Shown here: positions 28,692 to 37,291 of the stretch, piece by piece | How the letters are laid out: each line of letters starts with the position of its first letter | Position numbering within the stretch: position 1 is the stretch's first letter | Assembly: GCA_020162035.1 (NCBI GenBank) | Contig: JAIUNM010000003.1 | Location: 1 to 64,000, forward strand | Direction of reading: 5' to 3' | Length of the DNA: 64,000 bases | Source: Bacteroidota bacterium | GTDB lineage: Bacteria > Bacteroidota > Bacteroidia > B-17B0 > Aurantibacillaceae | The notes under the pieces: model-generated | What the model saw: the letters and a program-made list of their open reading frames with translations, nothing else | Told to the model about the DNA's origin: nothing | The model's database searches: none | Made by a program: the position numbers and the translations under genes

Positions 28692-29567
28692 ATGAATACA
28701 AACAACAACATCCCGGCAGTTAATTACCATTTGTGGGAGCCATGCAATTTTAGATGCAAATACTGCTTTGCAACTTTTAAAGATGTACGTAAATCAATAT
28801 TACCGAAAGGACATCTACCTAAGGAGGATGCATTGAAGATAGTTGATAAGCTTGCATTAGCAGGATTCACCAAAATAACCTTTGCCGGTGGAGAACCAAC
28901 TCTATGTAATTGGTTAATTGATTTAATCACTAGGGCAAAACAGCATGGAATGACCACTACAATAGTAACTAACGGAAGTGGTGTTACTGCTGATTTTCTA
29001 AAGACCGTACATAGTTATTTAGATTGGATAGCTATCAGTATTGATAGCGTGACTCCTGAAACCAATAAGGTAATAGGGCGTTCAATGGGAAATGCCATTA
29101 CTCCTGATTTCAACTGGTATTACACAAAAGCTGAACTTATAAAGCAGTATGGAATAAAACTAAAGATTAATACAGTAGTAAATCATTACAATTTTAACGA
29201 AAGAGGACTAAGTGATTTAGTAAACAAACTTGAACCAAAGCGCTGGAAAATCTTTCAAGCATTGCCGGTTAAAGGGCAAAATGATCAATACTTTGATGAG
29301 TTAGCAATTACAAATATTGAATTGGATGTTTTTGTTAAGCAAAACAAAATAGATAATCCACGCACTCATATTGTCGTTGAAAATAATGAGAGCATGCGAG
29401 GTAGTTACGTGATGATTGACCCTGCCGGAAGATTTTACGATAATACAAATGGAGGCCACACTTACAGTAATCCAATTTTAACAGTGGGAGTAGAAAATGC
29501 TCTTGGTCAGATAAATAAGGATTATCAAAAATTCATTTTGAGAGGAGGTTTGTATGACTGGAAATAA
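28692..29567 (+). CDS. Prokaryotic viperin (antiviral radical SAM enzyme)
   Basis: A 291-residue radical SAM protein of the viperin family. The cluster motif is NYHLWEPCNFRCKYCFATF (CxxxCxxC, about residues 12-30), followed by FAGGEPTL. Viperin-specific blocks are present: KINTVVNHYNFNE, EPKRWKIFQAL and a C-terminus with F-RGG-Y-W. Viperins convert a nucleoside triphosphate, CTP in animals, to its 3'-deoxy-3',4'-didehydro form, which stops viral polymerases. Bacterial members use various NTPs. The gene follows the small gene by 3 bases and overlaps the kinase gene by 14 bases. The WYL regulator is divergent. The family assignment is firm; the substrate is not known. Confidence 0.92.
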   Translation: MNTNNNIPAVNYHLWEPCNFRCKYCFATFKDVRKSILPKGHLPKEDALKIVDKLALAGFTKITFAGGEPTLCNWLIDLITRAKQHGMTTTIVTNGSGVTADFLKTVHSYLDWIAISIDSVTPETNKVIGRSMGNAITPDFNWYYTKAELIKQYGIKLKINTVVNHYNFNERGLSDLVNKLEPKRWKIFQALPVKGQNDQYFDELAITNIELDVFVKQNKIDNPRTHIVVENNESMRGSYVMIDPAGRFYDNTNGGHTYSNPILTVGVENALGQINKDYQKFILRGGLYDWK

Positions 29568-30093
29568 TATTGTTTTAAGCGGCCTTGCTGGTTCAGGCAA
29601 ATCAACAATCGGAAAAATAATATCCCAAAACCTAGGATTTGAATTTGTTTCCATGGGAGATTACGCAAGGAAGTATGCTTTAGAAAATTTCAGTATGAAT
29701 ATAAATGAGTTTCAATTGTATTGTGACAAAACTCCGGGAGTAGATGAGTTATTAGATGAAACTTTCATTCAATACTGCAACAGTAAAGTGAATTTAGTGA
29801 TCGATTATCGCTTGGGGTTTCATTTACTGAGCAATGTTTTTACAGTTCTTCTAACTGTAAGTGATTTAGAAGCTGCCAAGCGAATAAATTATTCCGGTAG
29901 GCAACATGAAGATGCAATTACCATTAAAAATAGAAATGCACAAATGATACAGCGATTTCAGAATAAGTACAATGTCAATTTCATTGACCCTCATAATTAT
30001 AAAATGCTTGTAAATACTGATGGGCTATCTCCTGAAGAAATATCCGAAATCATCATAAATAAACACAAATCAGCTAAACAAAAAAGCCTATGA
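29554..30093 (+). CDS. P-loop nucleotide kinase in the viperin operon
   Basis: A 179-residue AAA/NMP-kinase-like protein. Walker A is SGLAGSGKSTIGK (about residues 9-21), followed by LGFEFVSMGDYARKYA, typical of cytidylate-kinase-like folds. VNLVIDYRLGFHLL is the strand before the base site. AAKRINYSGRQHED resembles a lid region. It overlaps the viperin gene by 14 bases. In vertebrates viperin is paired with CMPK2, which makes its CTP substrate, so this kinase probably feeds or processes the viperin nucleotide. The exact substrate is inferred only. Confidence 0.82.
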   Translation: MTGNNIVLSGLAGSGKSTIGKIISQNLGFEFVSMGDYARKYALENFSMNINEFQLYCDKTPGVDELLDETFIQYCNSKVNLVIDYRLGFHLLSNVFTVLLTVSDLEAAKRINYSGRQHEDAITIKNRNAQMIQRFQNKYNVNFIDPHNYKMLVNTDGLSPEEISEIIINKHKSAKQKSL

Positions 30094-31004
30094 AAAACAA
30101 AACAATTACTATTAAAAGCATTATTGAATCAGAATTCATCAATGCTGACATTCTTGAAATTACAAATGAACTCAAACAGCACCAACTTTATGATTTTATA
30201 AATAGTTGCCTTGAACAAATAAACCTTCACATTAAACAGAAAAATTTATCACATAACAGAAAAGGCATATTGAATGTGGCACCAATTGGTGTTATGATGT
30301 TGGTTAAGTTTAATGAATATTTTAGGGAGCTATCCAAAAATGGGGAAATAACCGAAAAAGAAAAGCTTGAATACTTGTTGGGCAATATTATGAAACGGTT
30401 ACTAATTCAAGTTGTTAAGGTAGTGCCAAAAAATGAAAAGCAAGCACAGTTAAAACATATTGTAAGTGGATTAACTGATGCGTGCAAGCTTTATCAATAC
30501 GATTTTGAAAAACTTTCTGAATTCTTGAATACAGATGATATGGTTCTTGAGTTATATGCAAGTTTAGAGAGTTCCGAATCAATTAGTTCCTCAAATAATT
30601 CAGAGTTGCCGGGTTTAATTTTAAAACATGATTCTACAGAAGCTCTTAACCTCTTATGTACAATATTTAAAAAAGAGCAAATAACAGAAGAAGTCGATAA
30701 AATTAAATTACTATTTGAAAACCCTACAGAAAATTTAGCTATAACTTTTAATGAAAATAAAAAAGTTCACACACTACAATTTTTAGCAGTATTGAAAAAC
30801 AGTGGTTTAATTTCCTATCACCACTGCGGTGGTTTTTATCAAGTATTCTCGTGTCATGTTAAGAACTTTGATTTGAATTTTTTAAATGGCAAAACACCTC
30901 AGAAACGTATTGACGCAGTTAGGAAACTCAAAGGTTGGTTTGCTCAGGAAGAATACTTTGAAAATCAATTAAGGCAAATCATTGACCTTCGTCATTCAGC
31001 ATAG
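30090..31004 (+). CDS. Unknown protein, last gene of the viperin operon
   Basis: A 304-residue protein that I do not recognise. The first two thirds are helical, with many Leu, Lys and Glu and no membrane segment. The last part has LQFLAVLKNSGLISYHHCGGFYQVFSCHVKNF, which looks like a winged helix, then TPQKRIDAVRKLKGWF. It overlaps the kinase stop by 4 bases, so it belongs to the same operon. It may bind nucleic acid, or regulate or execute the response. No function can be stated from sequence. Confidence 0.65.
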   Translation: MKNKTITIKSIIESEFINADILEITNELKQHQLYDFINSCLEQINLHIKQKNLSHNRKGILNVAPIGVMMLVKFNEYFRELSKNGEITEKEKLEYLLGNIMKRLLIQVVKVVPKNEKQAQLKHIVSGLTDACKLYQYDFEKLSEFLNTDDMVLELYASLESSESISSSNNSELPGLILKHDSTEALNLLCTIFKKEQITEEVDKIKLLFENPTENLAITFNENKKVHTLQFLAVLKNSGLISYHHCGGFYQVFSCHVKNFDLNFLNGKTPQKRIDAVRKLKGWFAQEEYFENQLRQIIDLRHSA

Positions 31005-31076
31005 TAAGACGGATAACGAATTTATTGCAGAACCTACAACCTAATTTTGTGTCATAAATTTTAAAAAATAAATATC

Positions 31077-31601
31077 ATGAGTCAATCAGAACATTTCGTA
31101 ATAGCAAACAATTTGCAGCCTGCCGATGCTATTCTTCTAAACAAGAAGTTTATGGGTATGCTCGATCATTATGCAGTTTATTTGGGACGACATCCCGAAA
31201 CAAACAAACCGGTAATTGCTGCCAACTACACATCTGGTGTACAAATATTAACCCCTGTTGATGTGGATTCGTTTTTGGAAAAATTAGTCCCTTCCAAAAT
31301 CGAACGCTTTTATGGAACTATGCACCAGCGAAAAGAAGCTGTAAGCCGAGCCTTAACAATGGTAGGTAAAACATCCTACAACCTAATTTTTAATAACTGC
31401 GAGCATTACAAAAATTTTGTGCAGTTCAATAAAAAATACAGCTCACAAGTTGATAATGCAGGCAAAACAGCCATGATTACCGGAGGTGTAACAGCCTTGG
31501 CAGGTGCAGCCGCTGGCAATAAAAAAGCCATGGGCTGGGGCTTATTGTTTTTAGCATTAGGAGCAATAGCCGTTGGTGCAGCAAATCAGGACGATAAATA
31601 A
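31077..31601 (+). CDS. LRAT-like (NlpC/P60-superfamily) membrane protein
   Basis: A 174-residue protein with the LRAT fold. The catalytic His is in MLDHYAVYLGRHP (about residue 37), and the cysteine is in FNNCEHYKNFV (NCEH, about residue 105). A helical hydrophobic C-terminus (TAMITGGVTALAGAAAGNKKAMGWGLLFLALGAIAVGA) makes one or two membrane segments. LRAT-type enzymes move acyl groups between lipids or act as phospholipases or proteases. It lies 72 bases after the viperin operon with its own leader, and next to a small membrane protein. It could be an independent effector that damages membrane lipids; that is inference. Confidence 0.75.
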   Translation: MSQSEHFVIANNLQPADAILLNKKFMGMLDHYAVYLGRHPETNKPVIAANYTSGVQILTPVDVDSFLEKLVPSKIERFYGTMHQRKEAVSRALTMVGKTSYNLIFNNCEHYKNFVQFNKKYSSQVDNAGKTAMITGGVTALAGAAAGNKKAMGWGLLFLALGAIAVGAANQDDK

Positions 31602-31629
31602 TAATTATAAACCATTAAAAATAAATCAT

Positions 31630-31836
31630 ATGCAATTAGTAATACTTTTTATCCCATTTATTCCATTGTTGGCTTTCTTAGCTATTGGTGGTGGAATAGC
31701 AACATTAATTTGGTACAGTAATTTAACTCCAAAACAGCAAGAAGATGCCGACCGATTGGCATTAAATGCTTTTGGTAAAAAATTCAAAGAATTATCAGAA
31801 GAGCAGCAGAAAAAGATCAAAAATAAACTTGGTTAA
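31630..31836 (+). CDS. Small single-pass membrane protein
   Basis: A 68-residue protein with an N-terminal membrane helix (LVILFIPFIPLLAFLAIGGGIATLIWY). A charged cytoplasmic tail (PKQQEDADRLALNAFGKKFKELSEEQQKKI) follows. The ATG at 31630 is preferred over an upstream in-frame start at 31573, because that one lies inside the previous gene and adds only polar residues. It follows the LRAT-like gene by 28 bases, so the two may work together at the membrane. No family is recognised. Confidence 0.6.
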   Translation: MQLVILFIPFIPLLAFLAIGGGIATLIWYSNLTPKQQEDADRLALNAFGKKFKELSEEQQKKIKNKLG

Positions 31837-31847
31837 ATCTGAAAATA

Positions 31848-32020
31848 CTCCGGGGCGATTCCGGGATGACCATTTTATGCTTTCTGATCCTTTCCGTTTT
31901 TTTCGGATTCATTCCGGGATTATTTGGGGATTACCTCGGGATGATTTCGGGGAGATTCGGGAAATGCCGAATTTTCCACGGGATTACCGTGAAAGGATTC
32001 GGGGGCAATAGTGGGGTGAT
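31848..32020. repeat. G-run degenerate tandem repeat region
   Basis: A stretch with CGGGAT-like units. GGG or GGGG runs lie at 31916-31918, 31926-31929, 31938-31940, 31949-31952 and 31959-31961, spaced 10-12 bases, with more runs at 31979-31982, 32001-32005 and 32013-32016. The composition contrasts with the AT-rich surroundings. No gene is supported here. Confidence 0.6.
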
Positions 32021-32050
32021 TAATTGTTTTCAACAAAACAGCTTTTTGTA

Positions 32051-32065
32051 TCTCATAAAATGAGA
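32051..32065. promoter_or_regulatory. Operator candidate before the restriction controller
   Basis: TCTCAT-AAA-ATGAGA is a perfect 6-bp palindrome located 46 bases before the ATG of the XRE gene. C-proteins of restriction systems bind such dyads; binding here is inferred. Confidence 0.45.
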
Positions 32066-32111
32066 TGGTTTCGTAAATTATGCTACATTTATGTGGTGTA
32101 AAAGCTAAAAA

Positions 32112-32300
32112 ATGAATCGAATAAAAGAAGTTTTAGAAGAAAAGCATTTAACGCAAGCTTGGTTGAGCGACAAACTTGGTAAGAGTTACAACATGGTAAA
32201 CTCTTATGTACAAAACAGACGACAGCCAAGCTTAGAAATATTATTTAGAATTGCTAAACTATTAAAAGTTAGCCCAAAGGATTTAATAAACGAACGATAA
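32112..32300 (+). CDS. XRE-family regulator, restriction controller
   Basis: A 62-residue protein that is almost only a helix-turn-helix: KHLTQAWLSDKLGKSYNMVNSYVQNRRQPSLEILFRIAKLLKVSPKDLI. The SYNMVN recognition helix and the QNRRQPSLE turn fit the Cro/C1 family. It is 6 bases before hsdM and is likely to set the timing or level of the type I system. A palindrome lies upstream. Its size matches controller proteins. Confidence 0.85.
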   Translation: MNRIKEVLEEKHLTQAWLSDKLGKSYNMVNSYVQNRRQPSLEILFRIAKLLKVSPKDLINER

Positions 32301-32306
32301 GAATTT

Positions 32307-33953
32307 ATGGTCAAGAAGGAAGCGAAAGTAAAAGAAGTAAAACCAACGGTTGTTAAAGCCTCTTCGGCAGGCTCAGAGCAGCGCCCTAAAAAGGAAGCTA
32401 AACCAAAGAAAGAGAAAGCTATAGAAGAAACTTTATATGCTGCCTGTGATAAACTGCGTGGCATGGTAGAGCCTGCCGAATATAAGCACGTAGTACTAGG
32501 TTTAATTTTCCTGAAATATGCTGGTGATAAATTTGATGAGAGAAGACAGGAGCTGATAAAAGAAGGTAAGGAAAAATATGTTGACATGAAAGAGTTTTAC
32601 AACCAAAAAAATGTCTTTTACTTACAGGAAGAATCTCGTTGGAGTTTTATTATTAAAAACTCTAAGCAAAATGATATTGCAATTAAAATAGATACAGCTT
32701 TACACGCCATTGAAAAAAATAACCCGGCTTTAAAAGGTGCTTTACCTGAGAATTATTTTTCTCGTTTAAATATGGAAGTTAGTAAGCTAGCTGCGTTACT
32801 TGACACAATAAACAATATCAACACAATTAAAGATAAGAGTCATGATATTGTTGGAAGAGTTTATGAGTATTTCTTAAGAAAATTTGCGATTGCCGAGGGT
32901 AAAGGAAAGGGGGAATTCTATACGCCAAAAACTATTGTGAATCTTATTGCCGAAATGATCGAGCCTTACAGAGGAATAATATATGACCCTGCTTGTGGCT
33001 CGGGTGGGATGTTTGTTCAATCAATGAAATTTATTGAAAGTCATCAGGGAAATAAAAAAGAAGTTTCAATTTACGGCCAAGAGGCTACGCCAACAACTTA
33101 CAAACTAGCAAAAATGAACTTAGCAGTTCGTGGAATTGCAGCTAACCTTGGAGATGTGGCTGCTGATACTTTTGCTAAAGATCAGCATCCCGATTTAAAA
33201 GCAGACTTCATTATGGCTAACCCTCCCTTTAATCAAAAGGATTGGAGAGCTGTTAATGAATTAACAGATGATCCTCGTTGGAGAGGATACGATGTTCCTC
33301 CTGTAAGTAATGCTAATTATGGTTGGATTTTAAACATGGTTTCTAAATTGTCAGAAAACGGAGTAGCAGGGTTTATATTGGCTAACGGAGCATTATCCGG
33401 TGGCGGTGAAGAATACAAGATAAGACGAAGATTAATTGAAAATAATTTGGTTGAAGCTATTATAATTATTCCAAGAGATACGTTTTATACTACTGACATT
33501 AGTGTAACACTTTGGATACTCAATAAAAATAAAAAAGAAAGAAAAGTTGAAATAAATGGTATAATCAAAAACTATAGAGATAGAGAAAAAGAAATTTTGT
33601 TTATGGACTTACGTAAGTGGGGGCAAGAATTTGAAAAAATGTTTATTGAACTATCAGAGGACGAAATTTCAAAAGTTGCACTTAATTATCACAATTGGCA
33701 GCAAGCTGATTATAAAAAAACATATAAAAATGTACCTGAGTTCTGTTACTCAGCTAACTTTAATGAAATAAAGGCGAACGACTTTTCATTAGTGCCAAGC
33801 AAATATATCGAATTTGTTGACCGAGATAGCACTATCAATTTCGACAAGGAAATGAAACGTATTCAAAAAGATTTTAAAAATTTACTTGAAGAAGAAAAAA
33901 AATCACAGAACCAGTTAGTACAAGCTTTTAAAATTTTAGGATATGAACTATAA
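32307..33953 (+). CDS. hsdM: Type I restriction-modification methyltransferase HsdM
   Basis: A 548-residue N6-adenine DNA methyltransferase. After a lysine-rich N-terminus (residues 1-35) comes the HsdM helical domain (LYAACDKLRGMVEPAEYKHVVLGLIFLKY). FYTPKTIV (about 206-213), DPACGSGGMFVQS (about 226-238) and the catalytic NPPFNQ (about 304-309) give the methylase motifs. It needs HsdS for recognition and HsdR for cutting, and both are present downstream. Its 3' end overlaps hsdS by 11 bases. Confidence 0.96.
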   Translation: MVKKEAKVKEVKPTVVKASSAGSEQRPKKEAKPKKEKAIEETLYAACDKLRGMVEPAEYKHVVLGLIFLKYAGDKFDERRQELIKEGKEKYVDMKEFYNQKNVFYLQEESRWSFIIKNSKQNDIAIKIDTALHAIEKNNPALKGALPENYFSRLNMEVSKLAALLDTINNINTIKDKSHDIVGRVYEYFLRKFAIAEGKGKGEFYTPKTIVNLIAEMIEPYRGIIYDPACGSGGMFVQSMKFIESHQGNKKEVSIYGQEATPTTYKLAKMNLAVRGIAANLGDVAADTFAKDQHPDLKADFIMANPPFNQKDWRAVNELTDDPRWRGYDVPPVSNANYGWILNMVSKLSENGVAGFILANGALSGGGEEYKIRRRLIENNLVEAIIIIPRDTFYTTDISVTLWILNKNKKERKVEINGIIKNYRDREKEILFMDLRKWGQEFEKMFIELSEDEISKVALNYHNWQQADYKKTYKNVPEFCYSANFNEIKANDFSLVPSKYIEFVDRDSTINFDKEMKRIQKDFKNLLEEEKKSQNQLVQAFKILGYEL

Positions 33954-35073
33954 ACGTATAGGAGATTATATCAAATTAATCGATAATAGAAATTCTGAAA
34001 TGAAGGTGTCTAACCTCCTGGGAATAAATATTACTAAGAATTTTATGCCATCTGTTGCAAATATATCTGGTGTAGATCTTTCACGATATAAGATAATTAA
34101 AAAGGGCCAATTTGCAACCAATATTATGCACGTTGGCAGAGATGAAAGGTTGCCAATAGGACTTTATGAGTATGATCAGCCAGCGATAGTATCTCCTGCG
34201 TATATGACGTTTGAGGTTATAAATGAAGATGAAATATTGCCGGAATATCTGATGATTGAATTTCATCGTCCTGAATTTGATCGTTTAGCATGGTACTACT
34301 GCGACTCAAGTGTAAGAGGTGGACTGGAATGGGAAAGGTTTTGTGAAATGAAAATTCAGGTGCCTAAAGTTGAAGTTCAACGAAAATATGTAAATCTCTA
34401 TAAAGGTTTAATTTCTAACCAACAGACCTACGAAAAAAGCTTAGCCGATTTACAATTAATATGTGACTCATATATTGAAAAATTAATACAAGCAGAAAAA
34501 CCTAAATTGTTAGGTGATTATATTGAGCAATCAGATGAGAGGAACTATGATTTAAAAATTGATAATTTACTAGGCATAAGCGTCAATAAGGTGTTTATAG
34601 AAACTCGCTCACAGAAAGAGAAGCTTGATTTAACAGGTTATAAAATTGTGAAACCTCGAGAGTTTGGTTATGTTTCGGTTACATCTAGAAATGGAGAAAA
34701 GATTTCTATTGCCCTCTTGAATGGTGAAGCAGGACTTCTATCAAGTACTTATATTGTTTTCCGATCAAAAGATTACAATCAATTGTTACCAGAATATTTG
34801 TATTTATGGTTTTCAAGATCTGAATTTGATAGATATGCTCGTTTTCATTCTTGGGGAAGTGCTCGTGAAACTTTTGATTGGTCGGATATGCGTAATGTAA
34901 AATTACCAATACCGGATATAAAAACTCAAGAAGCCATCGTAACCATTTATCATACACTTGAGGCAAGGAAAAGAATTAACGAACAGCTAAAAAACACAAT
35001 TAAACCACTTTGCCCTGTATTAATGAAAGGGGTTGTAGAGAACTTATCTAAAACCGCAACAATAGGAAATTAA
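33943..35073 (+). CDS. hsdS: Type I restriction specificity subunit HsdS
   Basis: A 376-residue target-recognition subunit with two homologous halves. Each starts with a similar phrase (GDYIKLIDNRNSEMKVSNLLGINITK and GDYIEQSDERNYDLKIDNLLGISVNK). Each ends with a coiled-coil spacer (LYKGLISNQQTYEKSLADLQ and IYHTLEARKRINEQLKN). The two target domains are well diverged, giving a bipartite recognition site that cannot be read here. It overlaps hsdM and lies one base before the nuclease gene. Confidence 0.93.
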   Translation: MNYKRIGDYIKLIDNRNSEMKVSNLLGINITKNFMPSVANISGVDLSRYKIIKKGQFATNIMHVGRDERLPIGLYEYDQPAIVSPAYMTFEVINEDEILPEYLMIEFHRPEFDRLAWYYCDSSVRGGLEWERFCEMKIQVPKVEVQRKYVNLYKGLISNQQTYEKSLADLQLICDSYIEKLIQAEKPKLLGDYIEQSDERNYDLKIDNLLGISVNKVFIETRSQKEKLDLTGYKIVKPREFGYVSVTSRNGEKISIALLNGEAGLLSSTYIVFRSKDYNQLLPEYLYLWFSRSEFDRYARFHSWGSARETFDWSDMRNVKLPIPDIKTQEAIVTIYHTLEARKRINEQLKNTIKPLCPVLMKGVVENLSKTATIGN

Positions 35074-35074
35074 A

Positions 35075-37276
35075 ATGATTGAATCGTTATCAATAAAAAA
35101 TGTAGCCACTTATGATGGTACAGGAGTTCAAATTGATAATTTGAAAAAGACTAATTTTATTTATGGAGCAAACGGATGTGGTAAAACAACAATATCAAAT
35201 TATTTATTTGACCCGGCGGATGAGAAAAACAAGGATTGTACTATCAAATGGAAAGAATCGGTCCCTTTAAAGACGCTTGTTTACAACAAAGAATATAGAG
35301 AACGAAATTTCGGAAAAGGAAAGTTAAATGGTGTTTTTACATTGGGTCAGGCCACAAAAGAAGAAAAGGAAGAAATTGAAAAAAAGGTTGTAAAATTAAA
35401 AGAACTTAAAGAAGAAGGAACTAAAAAACGAGAGACATTAAATGCTCAAATATCCAAAAAGGAGCAACTCGAAGAAGCATTTAAAGATTTTTGTTGGACG
35501 AAAATATACAAGAAATACCAAATCTTATTTAAGGAAGCTTTTTCCGGATCAATGAAATCTGGAGAATTATTTAAATCACGTATCATTAAAGAATTCTCCG
35601 ATAATCGTGAAATTCTTAAAACATTTGATGAATTAAAGGCAGACGCAGAAACTATTTTCGGGGAACCGCCACAACCAATTGATTCAATTAGCAACATTGC
35701 CTTCGCAAGAGCTATTGAAATTGAAAACAATCCAATATGGAAAAAAATCATTGTAGGTAAAGCAGATGTGGATATTGCTAAATTAATTCGAGAATTAAAT
35801 ATAAATGATTGGGTTAATCAGGGACGTGACTATATTAAAGATGATGAAACATGTCCTTTTTGCCAACAAAAAACAATTTCTGAAAATTTTAAAAATCAAC
35901 TTGAAACTTATTTTGATGAGACATATTTAAATGATATTAACCTTTTAAAAGGACTGAAAGTTGAATATAACTCACTAATTGAGAACATAATCAATCTTCT
36001 TAATACTATCGAAATAAAGCAAAAAGGGCTAAAGAATTCAAAAATGGAAATAGATAAATACTCCGCTTTTCTTAAAACCCTCATCAGTCAAACTATCACC
36101 AATACTGAATATTTAAATAATAAATTAAAAGAGCCAAGTCGAGCTATAAATTTAATCTCACTCAAAGATCAATTAACTCTCATTTTTGAACTAATTGAAA
36201 AAGCAAATCTTGAAATAAAGAAACATAATGATATTGTTTCTGATTACAACAATCAACGCACATCTTTAATAAATTCTATTTGGAAGTATTTAATCGAAGA
36301 ATTTAGGAGTGATATTGAAAAATTTAATAATGATAAAGCTGGATTAGATAAAGGTATTGTATCACTAGAAGAACAGCTAAAAAATAAAATTAAAGAGTAC
36401 ACAGATTTAGATTCAGAAATAAAGAAACTAAGTAAAAATGTAACAAGCATCCAACCAACTATTGACGAAATTAATCGACTCCTAAAATCTTATGGTTTTC
36501 TTAATTTTGAAATAGTGCCTGCTATAGAAAATGGTTATTACAAAATTCAAAGGCAAGATGGAACTGTAGCAGAACACACGCTTAGCGAGGGTGAAATTAC
36601 TTTTATTACCTTTTTGTATTTTCTTCAACAGGCAAAAGGAGGAACTACAAGTGAAAACGTAAATGAAGAGAGAATTTTAATAATTGATGATCCAATTTCA
36701 AGTTTGGATAGCAATGTTCTCTTTATTGTAAGCACTTTAATAAAAGAAATAATTAAAGATATCAAGGCTGAGAAGAGTGATATCAAACAAATTATTCTCT
36801 TGACCCATAATGTTTATTTCCATAAAGAAGTATCATATGAAGGGAATAATAGAAAAGGAGAAAAATCACAGTTTTGGATCTTAAGGAAAAATGGTAATAA
36901 ATCAACTATTAATTTTTATGGTGAAAACAATCCTATTCAATCCTCTTATGAGCTTTTATGGCGTGAAATAAAGGAATGGGAAAAGAATTCAGGTATTACC
37001 ATACAGAATACTTTAAGAAGGATTCTTGAGAATTATTTTAGCATCTTAGGAACCAAGCGAGATGATGTTTTAATCAACAAATTTGCAAGTCAAGAGGAAC
37101 GTGAAATTTGTAGATCCTTATTGAGTTGGGTAAATGAAGGCTCTCATACTTTACCAGATGACTTATTTGTTGAGGCACCTGATGGTACTGTAAACAAATA
37201 CATGGAAGTATTTAAAAATATTTTTGTTTATACAGAGAATATCGGACACTATAATATGATGATGGGAGTGCAATAA
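35075..37276 (+). CDS. RloC/PrrC-like anticodon nuclease
   Basis: A 733-residue ABC/SMC-type ATPase with a nuclease tail. Walker A is YGANGCGKTT (about residues 30-39). Long coiled coils flank a zinc-hook-like CPFC (about 260-263), a hallmark of RloC. The signature is TLSEGEITF (about 501), and Walker B is ILIIDDPISSLD (about 534-545). The C-terminal part has LRRILEN (R about 648, E about 652) and NEGSH (H about 690), fitting the Arg-x3-Glu...His triad of PrrC/RloC. Such enzymes cut tRNA anticodons when phage disables the restriction enzyme. It is set between hsdS and the AlbA gene. Confidence 0.85.
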   Translation: MIESLSIKNVATYDGTGVQIDNLKKTNFIYGANGCGKTTISNYLFDPADEKNKDCTIKWKESVPLKTLVYNKEYRERNFGKGKLNGVFTLGQATKEEKEEIEKKVVKLKELKEEGTKKRETLNAQISKKEQLEEAFKDFCWTKIYKKYQILFKEAFSGSMKSGELFKSRIIKEFSDNREILKTFDELKADAETIFGEPPQPIDSISNIAFARAIEIENNPIWKKIIVGKADVDIAKLIRELNINDWVNQGRDYIKDDETCPFCQQKTISENFKNQLETYFDETYLNDINLLKGLKVEYNSLIENIINLLNTIEIKQKGLKNSKMEIDKYSAFLKTLISQTITNTEYLNNKLKEPSRAINLISLKDQLTLIFELIEKANLEIKKHNDIVSDYNNQRTSLINSIWKYLIEEFRSDIEKFNNDKAGLDKGIVSLEEQLKNKIKEYTDLDSEIKKLSKNVTSIQPTIDEINRLLKSYGFLNFEIVPAIENGYYKIQRQDGTVAEHTLSEGEITFITFLYFLQQAKGGTTSENVNEERILIIDDPISSLDSNVLFIVSTLIKEIIKDIKAEKSDIKQIILLTHNVYFHKEVSYEGNNRKGEKSQFWILRKNGNKSTINFYGENNPIQSSYELLWREIKEWEKNSGITIQNTLRRILENYFSILGTKRDDVLINKFASQEEREICRSLLSWVNEGSHTLPDDLFVEAPDGTVNKYMEVFKNIFVYTENIGHYNMMMGVQ

Positions 37277-37291
37277 TTAAAATTTTCAAAA

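Noticed and set aside
31766..32063. Two overlapping open frames in the G-run repeat
   Set aside because: They arise from the repeat composition, overlap each other and the small membrane gene, and have no protein-like pattern.
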